A stretch of 64,000 bases of DNA from Ceratotherium simum simum (taxonomy: Eukaryota; Chordata; Mammalia; Perissodactyla; Rhinocerotidae): assembly GCF_000283155.1 (NCBI RefSeq), contig NW_004454156.1, positions 34,545,660 through 34,609,659 of the forward strand. Reading direction: 5' to 3'. The notes under the pieces are model-generated. The model searched no databases. It saw nothing but the letters and a program-made list of their open reading frames with translations, and had not been told where the DNA came from. Position 1 is the first letter of the stretch. Each line of letters starts with the position of its first letter. This document shows, piece by piece, positions 46,330-58,160 of the stretch. A program made the position numbers and the translations under genes.

Positions 46330-46560
46330 ACTAACAGAACAAATTGTGCCAGGTTGATTTGGCCCCTGGGCCTCAGTTTCTCCACTTATAAAATGAAGGT
46401 ACCACCAGCTACCCTCCAGGACAGCTACGAGTACACGAGAGCAGGCAAGCACCGCAGCCCCCAGCAGGTCTAGCTGACAGCCGGTGTCTGCAACGCAGTC
46501 AGAGCACTGCTCAACTCACAGAACTACTGTGAGGATCAAAATGAGCTAACGGGGGAAGAA
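46330..46560 (+). repeat. MIR SINE
   Basis: GGCCTCAGTTTCTCCACTTA followed by TAAAATGAAGGTACCACC, later ACTACTGTGAGGATCAAAAT, is a MIR with an insertion or second copy. Confidence 0.55.
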
Positions 46561-47149
46561 CCGTGCTTGGCGGTGCCCCGGGCCTGCCGGCCCCCTCCCC
46601 CACAATCTTTGCCTCTTCTCCCAAGAAGTCTATGTCGCCACTGAGCTCATAATGAGTCAGCCACAGGCGCTGCCCTCACACAGCCCACTTCGGGGGTTTG
46701 CAGTCACATCCTGCCTAGCCTAACTCAACATGATTTATTCCACCCCAGGAATGTAACTCATTTCCCAGAACTTTGTAAAGAACTTTGAAGAGTTTGATCT
46801 TGCAAGGGGCTCCATTTACAGGCTCAGCGGGAGTGGCTGGGGAGACCCAGCTCAGCTCAGATCTGTAGGTGGGAACCACACAGTCAGGGCTGAAAGGGGG
46901 CCCCCAGAGCATCTCATCCTGGGGGTGCCAACATTTTTTTATCTCAAGCCGCAGTAGAAAAAAAAATTAATTTAAAAACTTTTTAACATGAATACACACA
47001 AACACATAAAACAAGAGCTTCACAAAATGATATATACATACATGCCATGCACTCTGATATTTTCCATTCGAGTCTATTTTATTTCGTTTCTAAAAATTCT
47101 GGTTGCCACGCACTAAAGTAATTTCACAACCCACCAATGAGTCTGAATT

Positions 47150-47290
47150 GACAGTATGAAAAACACCCATCCAATTCAACCGTCACCGGGTAGATGAGGC
47201 TCAGTGGTCCAGACTTGCCCAAGATGACACAGCGACCTAGGCCAAGCAGAAGCTCAAGACCAAGGCCAAAGCAAGGCTCTGTGGGGGAGC
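47150..47290 (-). repeat. MIR-like SINE
   Basis: GTAGATGAGGCTCAGTGGTC, then CCCAAGATGACACAGCGACC, resembles a reversed MIR core. Confidence 0.45.
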
Positions 47291-47505
47291 AAACCTCAGG
47301 CAGGTAAGACCTACAGAGCAAGCCAGTCACCTACTCCCTTGCTCCCCACCCTCCCTCTAAAAGAGACTCAGAGGCTTGGGGAGGTGAAGCCACCTGCCTG
47401 GATATGGGGGCTTAGGAAAGATCTTTTGAGGACCTGGAGGCCAGGTGGAAGACCACGAGGACAGAAGGAAGAGTCCAGTTTCCTCAGGATCCAGAATAAC
47501 AGCAG

Positions 47506-47803
47506 GGCCAGCCCCGTGGCTTAGCAGTTAAGTGTGCGCACTCCGCTACTGGCGGCCCGGGTTCAGATCCCGGGCGCGCACCGACGCACCGCTTCTCTGG
47601 CCATGCTGAGGCTGTGTCCCACATACAGCAACTAGAAGGATGTGCAACTATGACACACAACTATCCACTGGGGCTTTGGGGGGCAAAAAAAAAGGAGGAG
47701 GATTGGCAATAAATGTTAGCTCAGAGCCGATCTTCCTCAGCAAAAAAAGAGGAGGATTAGCGTGGATGTTAGCTCAGGGCTGATCTTCCTCACAAAAAAA
47801 AAA
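47506..47803 (+). mobile_element. ERE SINE, long form
   Basis: Head GGCCAGCCCCGTGGCTTAG, full body and two tail modules with GTTAGCTCAG, ending in an A-run. A perfect duplication CAGAATAACAGCAG (47492-47505 and 47804-47817) marks the insertion. Confidence 0.93.
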
Positions 47804-48070
47804 CAGAATAACAGCAGATCAAACCCGCTAAAATCAAACATCACCACTCAAAGCTCCAGCCCAGCTCCGCGACGAAGAGATGCCCAGAAGTGGTATGATA
47901 TTAAAGGCTTAATACAAGAAAGATCAGACGGCAGAGGAGGCCACTGTCCTACGGAGAAGAGATCAGGGAAGGTGCTCTCCACGTATTTTATATCCCTGGA
48001 GCAGCATAACCTAACCCTATAATGAACAGACCTTCATGCCTGATAATAGCCTACTGATCGCCTATCTGCT

Positions 48071-48132
48071 TACACACACGTGCACATGCACGAGCACACA
48101 CAAACACAGGTGCACATGCACACACACACACA
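48071..48132 (+). repeat. Short CA-rich repeat tract
   Basis: Interrupted ACACA/TGCACATGCAC units ending in a pure CA run. Intron 1. Confidence 0.8.
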
Positions 48133-49051
48133 TGCTTTATAAACAGGAAACCCAAAGTTCCCATCTCTCTGGATCAGTGGTTAACACTTTAGCCATCAAG
48201 GACCCCTTTGAGAATTGGTTGAAGGCTGTGAGCCTTGCACACCATCTTAGGGGGCTCACAGAGACCCTCAAGTGCAGTCCATGGACTTTTACGAGCTCAA
48301 AGGCAAAGGGGCTCTGGAGTGGCTCCTTCTCCACCACGGCAAGGTGAGCAAAGACGTGCGAGGATTCTCTTCCTTCATCACCCTCCAGAGGTCTGAGGGA
48401 GCACAGCTGCAGTCAGCACACCCAACAGTGGCAGTCCACGTGGGAAGGGAGGATTTGGGATGGCGGGGGCAGGAGGCCACTCTCCTTGGGCTGCTCTGGA
48501 TCGCCTTGGACTGCAGAAACAAGAAATCCAAAACTGAACGGCAAACTGCCTCTCCTCCCTACCTGGTCCATCCCTCAGGCCTGTTCTCAACTGAGCCAGC
48601 CCTGAGCGCACGGGCTGCAGGAGGGCTGAGCCAAGCTCTCCAGAGAAGCCAGGGTGCAAAAGCAGCATCCCAGAGCCTTCAGCCTCCCTGAAAATGACCC
48701 AAATATGAGCCGTAGAGTGAAGATAAAACCCAATTATTTCACACTTTATAGAAAAATTAAATTACAGTTCCTACAGCGGGTTGTGATAGCACCCTCGTCT
48801 GAAAGGCTGACCGGTCCACTGTCCTTGCGGTGGCCTGGCTGCAGGGATGACCTCACCACGTCCTTCACTGGAAACCTGGCCGCTGCTCACTTTACCACCC
48901 ACCAGGAATCGCTCCCTTGCCCAAGCCACAGTCTGGTTCCAAAGGGGCCAAGGCTAAAGCTGCACGTGAGAGAAGCGAGCCGCCCCTGCCCTAGAGAGCT
49001 GCCAGATTCAGCCATGAGATCATGCCCTGGGCAGAGCCCCGCCCCCTCCCC

Positions 49052-49258
49052 CACAGACATATGCGCACACAGACATATGCGCACACAGACATGTACACAT
49101 GGACATGTGCACACACGGACATGTATGCATAGACGTGCACACTCACCGACGTGCACACACGAACTTGCACACACATGAATTATGTGCACACACAGACTTG
49201 GACACACATGAACATGTGCACTCACGGACGTGTACACACAGACATGGGCACACACACT
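49052..49258 (+). repeat. CA-rich minisatellite-like tract
   Basis: Repeats of a 12- to 16-bp theme such as GACATATGCGCACACA and GGACATGTGCACACAC, alternating purine and pyrimidine. At least ten imperfect units. Frames rich in His/Thr or Cys/Val across it are not genes. Confidence 0.85.
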
Positions 49259-49419
49259 CCCCAGAGGACATTCGGGAGTCGGGCCTCCCTGGAAGTGAGC
49301 ACTGGAGTCTCCACTCCCTGGTTGAGGGCACCTGGGAACATTACTAAGTGTTCTGAACCTCCCTTTTCTCATCTGTATAACGGGAATCACAAAGCCCACG
49401 TCACAGAACTGTTCTGACA

Positions 49420-49580
49420 ATTAAATAATAACTGCTAACAGTTCTAGGTGCTCTTCACATGAGACCTCACTAACTCACACAACCCTGTGAGGTAGGTTCT
49501 ATTGGTATCCTGTTTTGCAAATGAGGAAACTGAAGCCCGGAATGTTTAAGCGACTTGCTCAAGAGCACACAGGTAGCAGC
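49420..49580 (-). repeat. MIR SINE
   Basis: CACACAACCCTGTGAGGTAG, GCAAATGAGGAAACTGAAGC and CTCAAGAGCACACAGGTAGC are a clear reversed MIR. Confidence 0.7.
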
Positions 49581-50969
49581 TGTTGGCTCACTCTAACTGG
49601 CTTTGGCCTCTGAGCACACTGTGAGGCAGCAAACACACAGAGCATCCAGCAAGGTTCCTAGGACCTGGTAAACAGCAGTCAGCGATGACCAGAAGAAAGA
49701 GCAGGCATGACTCTCGATCTGTCCCTATCACCTCGAACCAAAGCACAGAAACAGTCCTCGCGGCTGACACATGATTTCCTTTCCAAACTCCTTTTAACCT
49801 GATTTCTCTAAGATAAGAGTGTTGGGAGGGACAGGAGTATGTATCTCCCCCGCCCCTCCCAGCTGTCCCCAGCAATCCCACTGAAGAGGCAGGAATTTAA
49901 TGTGCCTGTGGTCGTGATGACTCCTGACCACAACCAATGCGGAATGTCCCAGGTCCGGGAGCCCCGGAAGAGCCTTGAGTCCCCTGATCTTCACTCAGGT
50001 CCACGATGGAGTATCACATTCTTCAGATTCTTGTCTGAAAGCCAGAGGGGGGCAGGGCAGGAACTCCACCATTTCAACCTAGGGATAATTAAAGCCTGGG
50101 ACTCATTCTAGAGGGGAACAGAGCCATCCTTTCGCAGCCTCTCTTTAATACGCTGGTCTACCCCACGTGTGTGATACTGCGAAGGTCTGAACACACACAG
50201 GGTTTTACAACCTGGAACTGCCCTCGGCCCAGGGTCCCCACTTTGAAGACGCCAAGGCTCCAAGGCACATGGCTAGTAAGTGGCAGGGAGGGACGCTGCC
50301 AGATCTTCAGCCTCAGCCTCAGCGGCCACTGTCTATTCCTCCCTGTCTGACACAAGGTTTAAAGTGCTAGCCAGAAAGTCAGCAGAACTAACTCCAAGTA
50401 GGTTTGGAGGAAGGAGTGGAGACAGTGGGAGATGAGAAGTCACAGTACTGACAGCGCCTTGTGAATTCCACAGTGCTCAGTGGCGAGTAATTAATCCCAT
50501 AATGAGGCATTTTTCATGAGCACTTGGCGAGACACAGTTGCCTCCTCCTCACCCTGGCAAAGGCAGGAAACAGTTGGTGGGCAGCAGGCCCGGCTCTGGG
50601 CAGAAGGCAGGCTGAGAACGGAACACTGGTGGGCTAGGAGAAGGCGGCTCTGGAAGGCTGAGGGAGAAAAGCTCAAGTTCCCTGCAGGCACCAGGCTGCC
50701 CAGATCTCAAACACCTGGCCCCCACCTCTGCTGTCCCTGAATGGAACAGGGAGGGCTGGATTTTCCACCCGGCCCCATAAGCCAGCGAGGCACTGGGCCT
50801 CAACGACCACTGCTTCAAGGTTGTGCACAAAAGCATGAAGGTCTACAGACCCCCAACTTCACAAGCATTATCCATATTTTGGGTTAAGTGGGATGAGAGG
50901 GCAGAAGAGGCAATGAAAGCACATACAGAAAATAATCGGCCTGAAAATTAGAGGAGATGGGGAAGGGCC

Positions 50970-51090
50970 TGAGATCTCTCACTTGCTACCTGGGGCTGGT
51001 CACTTAGGTTCTTTGAGTCTCGATTTTCCCAGCTATAAACTGGGAACATTAGTACTGCCACCCTCAAGGGGCTGGGAGACGTTAATTGCA
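50970..51090 (+). repeat. MIR SINE
   Basis: TGGTCACTTAGGTTCTTTGA, then CCAGCTATAAACTGGGAACA, is a forward MIR core. Confidence 0.5.
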
Positions 51091-51205
51091 ATAGCCTGAG
51101 TGTGACTTCAAATTTTATAGTGACAGAAAAAATAGATTAAAATAGGTTTTTAAAAATATATACATATAATCTATTATAAAATAGGTTATAAAAATAGATA
51201 TATTT

Positions 51206-51415
51206 ATAGTCATATGCCACATAACGCTTTGGCCAAGGACAGACCACATATATGCCGGTGGTCCCGTAAGATTAGTACCATATAGCCTAGGTGTGGAGCA
51301 GGCTATACCATACAGGTTTGTGCAAGTGCACTCTATGATGTGCACACAACCACGAAATAGCCTAATGAGCATTTCTCAGAATGTATCCCCCTCGTTAAAC
51401 GAAACATGACTGTTA
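51206..51415. mobile_element. Non-autonomous DNA-transposon remnant with inverted ends
   Basis: The left end TAGTCATATGCCACATAACG is inverted at the right as CGTTAAACGAAACATGACTG. The interior includes GGTGGTCCCGTAAGATTAGT and TATAGCCTAGGTGTGGAGCA, phrases of a common mammalian transposon whose name I cannot fix. The middle appears deleted. Confidence 0.6.
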
Positions 51416-51469
51416 ACAGGTAGCCCGGTGTTCTGCTGGACAAATTGCATATAAATAAAACATATAAAC

Positions 51470-51650
51470 AATAAAGCTAAACTTTACTGAGCACCCAAAT
51501 CCTCCATGGTAGTTCTCATTTTCCTCATTACACAAACAAGGAAAACAGGCACAGAAAGGTTGCATGACTCACCCAAGGTCAAAGAGCCACCGACAAGTGG
51601 GAGAAACAGGATTAGGACAGAGGGCCTGACTCCAGAGCCCCTGCTATTTA
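51470..51650 (-). repeat. MIR SINE
   Basis: CTCATTACACAAACAAGGAA, GCACAGAAAGGTTGCATGAC and CACCCAAGGTCAAAGAGCC are the reversed MIR. Confidence 0.6.
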
Positions 51651-52279
51651 CACAAGAACTAAACAAATACACATCATGGTTGTTAAGCCTCAGAACCCAA
51701 AGAAACAGAGCCTTCTACCCCAGGTCACACAGAGCTACGGGACGGTGCTGATGTTGAACCAGAGTCTGTCTGATCCACACTCACACATGAATCTATGACC
51801 TGTTTCTCAAGCATACAGGAAGTGCCTACCATGGACAAGGTGTGGAGAAGGTCCCAGTGGCAGCACCTCTAACAGGGGAAGCGAGACCAGCAAGCAGGCC
51901 AGTGCAGAGAAGTGCTGAGGCATCCCCCCGTACTGGGATTTTAAGTTTACAGTCCTGCACCAGTCTTGTACAAGTATTACTCCTTGCTCGTGTAAAACAG
52001 TGTTTATGGCTCATCAGAGGGGAGAAGCCACCTCCGAGAATGCTTGGTCCACAAGAACTGGACGGTGGGTGCGATCACCCCTCTGAGGAAGGCAGAGCGA
52101 CCAGGGAGCTGGGAACAGCCGCGGCAGCCCCGTTCCTGGTCCATTCCATGGGCCCAGTTACTAAAGCACCTTCACCAGAAGGGGAACTCAGGAGCAGAGA
52201 GGACGAAAGTACAATGGAAGGAAAAGGCGCTCTGGTGAACCAAGGGCAGGCAGGGGCAGGAGAGGGTACAGGATGGACA

Positions 52280-52420
52280 TTTACTGGGGATCCACCATGA
52301 ACAGACACTCCGCTGAGTGCCTTCTATGCTTTAGCTCCCCAAAGGACACCAAGAGACGGGTTCTACTAACCGTATTTTACAGATGAGGAAACTGGGGCTC
52401 AAAGCAGTTAAATAAACAAC
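52280..52420 (-). repeat. MIR SINE
   Basis: CGTATTTTACAGATGAGGAA, then ACTGGGGCTCAAAGCAGTTA, is a reversed MIR core. Confidence 0.6.
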
Positions 52421-52536
52421 TAGCAAAGTCGAGAAAATTCCAGGAGGGCTTGTCCCTCACACCTGGAGGAACCGATAGACAGTCCCTAGATTTGAGAGGC
52501 CTCTGCTGACACACACACACCCACTCCCTTCTCCCC

Positions 52537-52875
52537 TGTTATGGACTGAATTGTGTCCCCCGAAATTCATATATATGTTGAAGCCTTAACCCTTAGGACC
52601 TCAGAATGTGATTCTATTTGAAGACAGGCCCTTTAAACAGGCAATTAAGTTCCAATGAGACCGTTAGGGTGGGCCCTAATCTCGTATGACTGGTGTCCTG
52701 GTAAGAGGAGGAAATTTAGAGCAGGGATGCACACACACAGAAGAAAGACCACGCAAAGAGGGAGAAAGAGGGCAGCCGTCTGCAAGCCCAGGAGAGAGAC
52801 CCTGCCTGCACCTTGATCTTGGACTTCCAGCCTCCAGAACTGTGAGAAGTAAATTTCTGTTGTGTAAGCCTCCCC
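52537..52875 (+). mobile_element. MaLR-type solo LTR (MLT1-like)
   Basis: Starts TGTTATGGACTGAATTGTGT and continues with TCATATATATGTTGAAGCC, GGGTGGGCCCTAATCTC, GGTGTCCTGGTAAGAG and CTCCAGAACTGTGAGAAGTA, ending at TAAATTTCTGTTGTGTAAGC. This is the order of an old ERVL-MaLR LTR. There is no internal region or coding sequence. Confidence 0.65.
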
Positions 52876-52954
52876 AGTCTGCAGTACTCTGTACATGCCC
52901 TCACCAGACCATTGTCCACAGCACCAACCACCATCCCCACCTGCCCCGGTGAGC

Positions 52955-53090
52955 TTACCTGTCTGGTTCTCCCCACTAGAATGGGAACTGCAGGGACTTT
53001 GGCTGTTTTATTCAATCACATAACCCCAGCACCTAACACACAGTCTCCAGCACACAGCCAGCACTTGATACATATTTAAAGAACAAATAC
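52955..53090 (+). mobile_element. L2 LINE tail
   Basis: CCCCACTAGAATGGGAACTG, CCCCAGCACCTAACACACAG and CACTTGATACATATTTAAAG follow the L2 3' end in order. Confidence 0.6.
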
Positions 53091-54334
53091 ACTGAGAGAA
53101 AACGGGATTTAAACCCAGCTGCTGCTCCCAGAGTCACGCTCTCCCTCCCCACGCCTGCTGCCTCCTCCTGCTTTATCTAATTCTCTTCCTCGCACCCACC
53201 TCTCCCTCCTCCAATATAAGAGCTGGTAAATAATTTAAAATAGTATAAATTCAAAGATAATCTCTAGCCTATAATCACCACCAAACAGTAGCATAAACAA
53301 GGTGACAGGAGATAAATAGAAAAGAAACACAAAGGACGCCACCTCAACCACAGAGAACTTTATATTATAATCTACCAAGTGCTGAAATTCCCATGTGTTA
53401 GTATTATTACTAATTTTAAGTCAATATGTAAAAAAATAACATTAGGTTAAGGTTTAGGGTTAGTTTGGTTTTGGTTTTTTGAGTGTATATTTAATGGAGG
53501 ACACTGAGGAGCATGACAGAGCTCTCCTAGTCACAGCTCAAACCCAAGTGGCCTGATACTGACCCAAATCCCCACTGCAGGCTGGAGAGGGAACTCGGTG
53601 AGGTCGACAAACCTGAAACATGGACAGGACCATGGAAGGGTCCCAGTGACCACGTCTGGGGCCCACCTCCCCCTCATCCCCTCGGTGGGTGGGGTGGCTG
53701 ACAACAAGTGACTGCTCTCCTGCTCTCTAGGAAGATAGCGGAATTCAGGTCAGGCTCCCTTGAGCACAGAGCTGAGGCTGGGGGCCAGGGACACTGGGGG
53801 GCTGGAAAGAGGAAAGGAAGGGAGCCATGTATCTGGAATGAAAGAAAAAACTAAAACACTGACTGCATTCCAGTTTCTAGATCCTTGACCACCCCTCTTC
53901 TCCCAGCCCAGCTCACCCCCAAAAGCTCCCTTAGTTTTGTAAACACCCATCTACTCAAAAGCAGCCATTAGGATTCTGAAACTTCCTCTTTACAACAAAA
54001 CTACACTGTTGCAACTTGTTGCTACAAGTTGGTACCTTCCACCGGAGGCAAGAGCGACAGCAGAGCGCAAGGGGCCTGCCAGGGGCTTCTGGACATTTGA
54101 GACCACCCCACCCCTGCTGCCCCCACCCTCAGTCACCGAGGGGTCTCTCTCAGGGGTGCTTGGGGTGGAGATCTTCTTCCAATGAGCCCAGGAAGATCTC
54201 CCAGGTCCATGCTCCAAGCTTTCTTACCACTAATGACAAAGTGGCTTTACCTGTATTCCATCAATTCAAACTGGGCGTCTGAGCTGCCACTTTCTCCTGG
54301 GCTCACCTCTCACAACTCCAAAGTGAAGTGACTT

Positions 54335-54460
54335 TTCTCTGGGTCTGGACTGTAAGCCCCTTGAGGGCAGGGCCTGTGACGTCTCCATCATCTGCATCCT
54401 AACCCCCTGAGCAGTTTCTGCCCTAGAACAGATGCTCGGGATATTTTTGCTGAATGAATT
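54335..54460 (+). mobile_element. L2 LINE tail
   Basis: GACTGTAAGCCCCTTGAGGG, then a TTTTTGCTGAATGAAT end, is a clear L2 terminus. Confidence 0.6.
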
Positions 54461-54524
54461 TCCAAAGGAGCCAATAAAACCCATGGATCTTTCTGGCAAT
54501 ATAAACAATGGTTCTTCCCCTCCG

Positions 54525-54800
54525 TGGACCATAATACAGCCATTAAAATAATAAATGTGAAGACTGTTGCAACATAGGAAACTTTAAATAGTACTAAGTC
54601 AGGACACACAACAGTATCTGCTCTGCTCATAATTTTGTAAAATATGTGTGTATACGAACAGGAAACCCAGAAAGATGCAAACAGTGGATGGGGTGAGGGA
54701 CAAATTTGCTTCTTGCCAGCTGTGTTATTATATTGTTTGTGCTATAAACAACCCCTCCCTTTTTTTCTTTTTTCCACTTTAAATAGGAAACCTATTCTAG
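54525..54800 (+). mobile_element. L1 LINE 3'-end fragment
   Basis: Shows the L1 tail pattern CATAATACAGCCATTAAAAT, followed by AATGTGAAGACTGTTGCAAC. Degenerate and non-coding. Confidence 0.6.
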
Positions 54801-55189
54801 TAACAATTATGTCTCTCTCAACACTCCATGAAAAATCACATCCCAAGTCCTTCAGCTGGGAACAGTGCGCTGACTACATAAGCAGAGGGCACAGGCAGAA
54901 TTCCCAGCAGCCACCCAGGGGTTAATGACCTGGGAGTGGAATCCTTCACTCTCACACTTCCCAGGAAATGGCCCAGAGAAGTGGAACTTAATGGGCCATT
55001 TGGGCTATGTAAGGAGCTACGAGAGGGGCCTGGAGCTATCAAGGAGGAGAGGAAATCTTTTACCAGCTTGGGGTGACTCAGAGGGCCTTGGCAAATTACC
55101 CCTGAGCAAAGCTCCACTGCAGTCTGAACGACTAAACAAGGTCCCAGCCCTGCTCTCTGGACATGCCGTGCCATATCCCTACCTTGCAA

Positions 55190-55350
55190 TCAGCTCAGAT
55201 GTCGCCTCCTCCAAGAAGCCTTCTCAGAACCCTCTGCGCCCCCAGCACTCTGTATCTGGTGGGAAACAGGCTCTCCGCTTCCTTCACCTCCGTATTCCCA
55301 GCGCCCAGCCCAGTGCTCAGCACATAGAGTAAGCTCTGAGGAGTGGTTAC
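55190..55350 (+). mobile_element. L2 LINE fragment
   Basis: CTCAGATGTCGCCTCCTCCA, AAGAAGCCTTCTCAGAACCC and GTGCTCAGCACATAGAGTAA match the ordered features of the L2 3' region. Confidence 0.55.
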
Positions 55351-55839
55351 TGATCGACAATGGACAGATGGACGAATGAAGAAGGAAGGAATGCAAATTT
55401 GCAAATGGGTTGATGTCAAGAAGCACTCAGTGGTCAAGAGGGCGGTAGGCCCTCTGGCTGGCTGGCTCCCCAGTGAAGCCCAGCCAGGGCCCAGCCAACA
55501 GCAGGCAGGCAGAGCAGTCGGGATTTACGATGCCCAGCCATGGGCTTTTCACCTGCCCTCCCTGAGGACCAACCACACACACTTGAAAAATGGCTGATTG
55601 AGGTTAAAGGTGAAGTCAGTAGCCAAGGCAACACCACCGAACTGGCGACCTCGCTCTGAGCAGCCAACTACCCATGGAATGGGGAGGCCCCATTCCGCCT
55701 GGCCAGAGCTCAGCTCCTCTCAGTAACTCTCAGCCACTGGTGAGGGAGGAGGCCTTGGGGACCAGTCCTCCCCTCACCGTCAAGTGAGAAAAGGCAAGCC
55801 CGGGAGGGAAGGGCACCAACAAGGTCACACAGGGGTCTG

Positions 55840-55985
55840 GAGTCTGAACCCCTGCTCAGTCTCCTCATCTGTAAAATGGGGCTAATTTCCTATTTCACAG
55901 GAATGAGGTAAGAATTAAATGAGACAATTCACGTAAAAGCACAGCGCCTGGTACATGGCAAGTGCCCAAGAAAATTCAACCCAGA
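55840..55985 (+). repeat. MIR SINE
   Basis: CTCCTCATCTGTAAAATGGG, GGTAAGAATTAAATGAGACA and GCGCCTGGTACATGGCAAGT are the forward MIR 3' half. Confidence 0.7.
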
Positions 55986-56024
55986 CACCCTGATTCAAGG
56001 CCAGTGGCCTTGCCCCAGAACCTC

Positions 56025-56081
56025 TTCCTTCCTTCCTTCCTTCCTTCCTTCCTTCCTTCCTTCCTTCTTCCTTCCTTCCTT
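56025..56081 (+). repeat. CTTC tetranucleotide microsatellite
   Basis: About fourteen TTCC units with one interruption (a missing base at TTCTTCC). It is a pure pyrimidine tract on the plus strand, so its length probably varies between individuals. Confidence 0.95.
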
Positions 56082-56209
56082 GCCTACCTTCCCCACCTTC
56101 CCTCCTCCTCCCAGGCGATTCTAGCCTCCAGAAAGCTGGGTCAAGATGCTCAGAAACCTCCAGTTGCTCAGGGCAGCACGGGCCTGCCTCACGTGGCTAG
56201 TCTCTCTCT

Positions 56210-56350
56210 CAGTGCCCCAGCTCTCCATTAGAGGGTAAGGCTCCCAAGGACAGAGATGGGCTCTCTGCCCTCCATCCCCACTGAAGCCCCAGCAAGCCCT
56301 GCACAGTGCAGGCCACACAGCAGGAGCCCAAGGAGTCTTTGATGGTTGAC
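56210..56350 (+). mobile_element. L2 LINE tail
   Basis: TTAGAGGGTAAGGCTCCCAA and GGACAGAGATGGGCTCTCTG followed by a TTTGATGGTTGACTGG end fit a decayed L2 terminus. Confidence 0.45.
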
Positions 56351-57189
56351 TGGGCAAAGAAATTTGGGGTCAACACTCTTATGCCCAGTAGTTGGCTCTT
56401 AAATATTAAAAGATAGACAAAACTTTAACATGGCTTCCTGCCCCACTTTTCTCACCCCAGAGAATTCCAGACAAGAACCTAGGATCTCCGTTCTGTAAAG
56501 TGGAGAGACCACTAAATGATACTCTAAAGCTTTGGCTGCCTGGGCCTCCACGTCCCAAGGCTTACAGGCCAAGGCACCAGTGAGACCTAAACACCCCTCG
56601 TGCAACAAGGACGAGCAGCCGAGGAACTGGGTGAGAACCTGGGATCAAGAAAGGAGAAAAGGCCCTGCCTCTGACCTCCAGGTCCTCACAGGCCAGTGGG
56701 TCCTAAACCACTCTCCTCCCCCATTCCAGCCCAGTTAGAGTAAGTCACCCAAACGGTTCCAAATGCCTTGTCTTTATGTTTATCAGACAGGAAGCTGCCT
56801 TCTCCAGCCCAGTGACTTAACGCAAACACAGGAAACACGGCGGCTTTTGAACAGAGACAACTCTAAATAAAGGTGCCTCTATTGCTTTGTAACGGCCTTT
56901 TCTTAAACGCTTACACCAGCTCAGAACAGCATAAGTTGAACTGTATAGTCTAGTAGAAAGGATGCAGAGGTTGTAGGTCCTGACAACCGCAGCATCCAAG
57001 CCCAGCAAATCTGGCAGGTTCCTCAGTCATCTAAGTCACCGCCCCTTGTTATCAAGGGGCAGGCTTGTGGGACAAATTTAAAATCTTTAAAACCTGAACA
57101 CCTATTTCCTACCATCTGAGGACAGATGATGTTGATGATAATGTGAAAAGTAGAGGGAGAGCAAGGGGGGGAGGAGGAGAACTGGACCA

Positions 57190-57340
57190 CTCACATATTT
57201 AAAAGCCACTTTACATATGTTAATAATCCTCACCACAAGCCTCAAAAGCAGGCATCCCCAGGGTGCAAATGAGGAAACTGAGACTCCAGTCTATAAGGCG
57301 GAGCAAAGGCGAGAGTCTGGTCCCAGCTCTGCCTGATCCC
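57190..57340 (-). repeat. MIR SINE
   Basis: CTTTACATATGTTAATAATC and GCAAATGAGGAAACTGAGAC are the reversed MIR. Confidence 0.6.
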
Positions 57341-58116
57341 AAAGCCCTTGTTTTGCTCCCTCCTCTGTCAGTCAGCTTCATATTGAAAATACAACAAATC
57401 AATCACCCAAGACACTAAAGGACTTAAAATTACTAGAAATCAGGACCCGCTGCAGGACAGTGGAAAGCCAGTGCAGCTCTCTGAATTGCCCCCCTGCTGC
57501 CTGGCGCTACCCCATGTGAAATATTGATCTTTGAGCTGTGGGAACTTTCAGCCTAAGTGGCCCTGTCCAGCTGGAAGAAGTTCAGAGAAAACCAAAACAC
57601 TTCCCACCCCATTTCTTAACCCTGCTGCCCCTCCCCCCTCCAAAAAAATGAGCAAGATCCAGGGTGTGGAAGAATAGACTCTTGAGGAAAGATTAAAGGA
57701 ACTAAGTATTGCTTGGCTAAACAGTGCAGAAAGGTGAAGAAAGGGCTGATATCAGTTCAAAAACACTTTAAAACGAGGCCACGTGATTTTGAAAGGCACT
57801 GGGGTTGAGTGAAACCAGGGGCCAAGCCTTCTCCCACCAACTCATAGAATGAGCTTGGGCAAATCACTCCTTCTCTAACTGAGCGGTAACAATTAAATTG
57901 TCCCTAAGATCCTTTGCAGCTCAGACATTCTATAATCCTAAGTATATTCAGTAGGGAGGATTTTACTGTTGCTGATTTTTCTTTTAAGTGGGGCATCATT
58001 TAGATTTAGAGTTAAAATGAAAGGGAAAAAACCCTAAGATGAAGGTTCCCAAAATGTAAATGTCCACAAGGAGAGAGAGGGACCTGCCCCAGAGGCCTCT
58101 TGCTCCTCTGGGTGGT

Positions 58117-58160
58117 ACTGTAAGGATTATTATATACTGTAAGGATTATTATAAGGCACC
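58117..58160 (+). repeat. Tandem duplication of about 20 bp
   Basis: TACTGTAAGGATTATTATA is repeated in direct succession. Intron 1. Confidence 0.8.

Noticed and set aside
48887..49420. 177-codon minus-strand frame rich in Cys, Val and His
   Set aside because: Most of it reads through a CA-rich minisatellite. No splice signals or family match.
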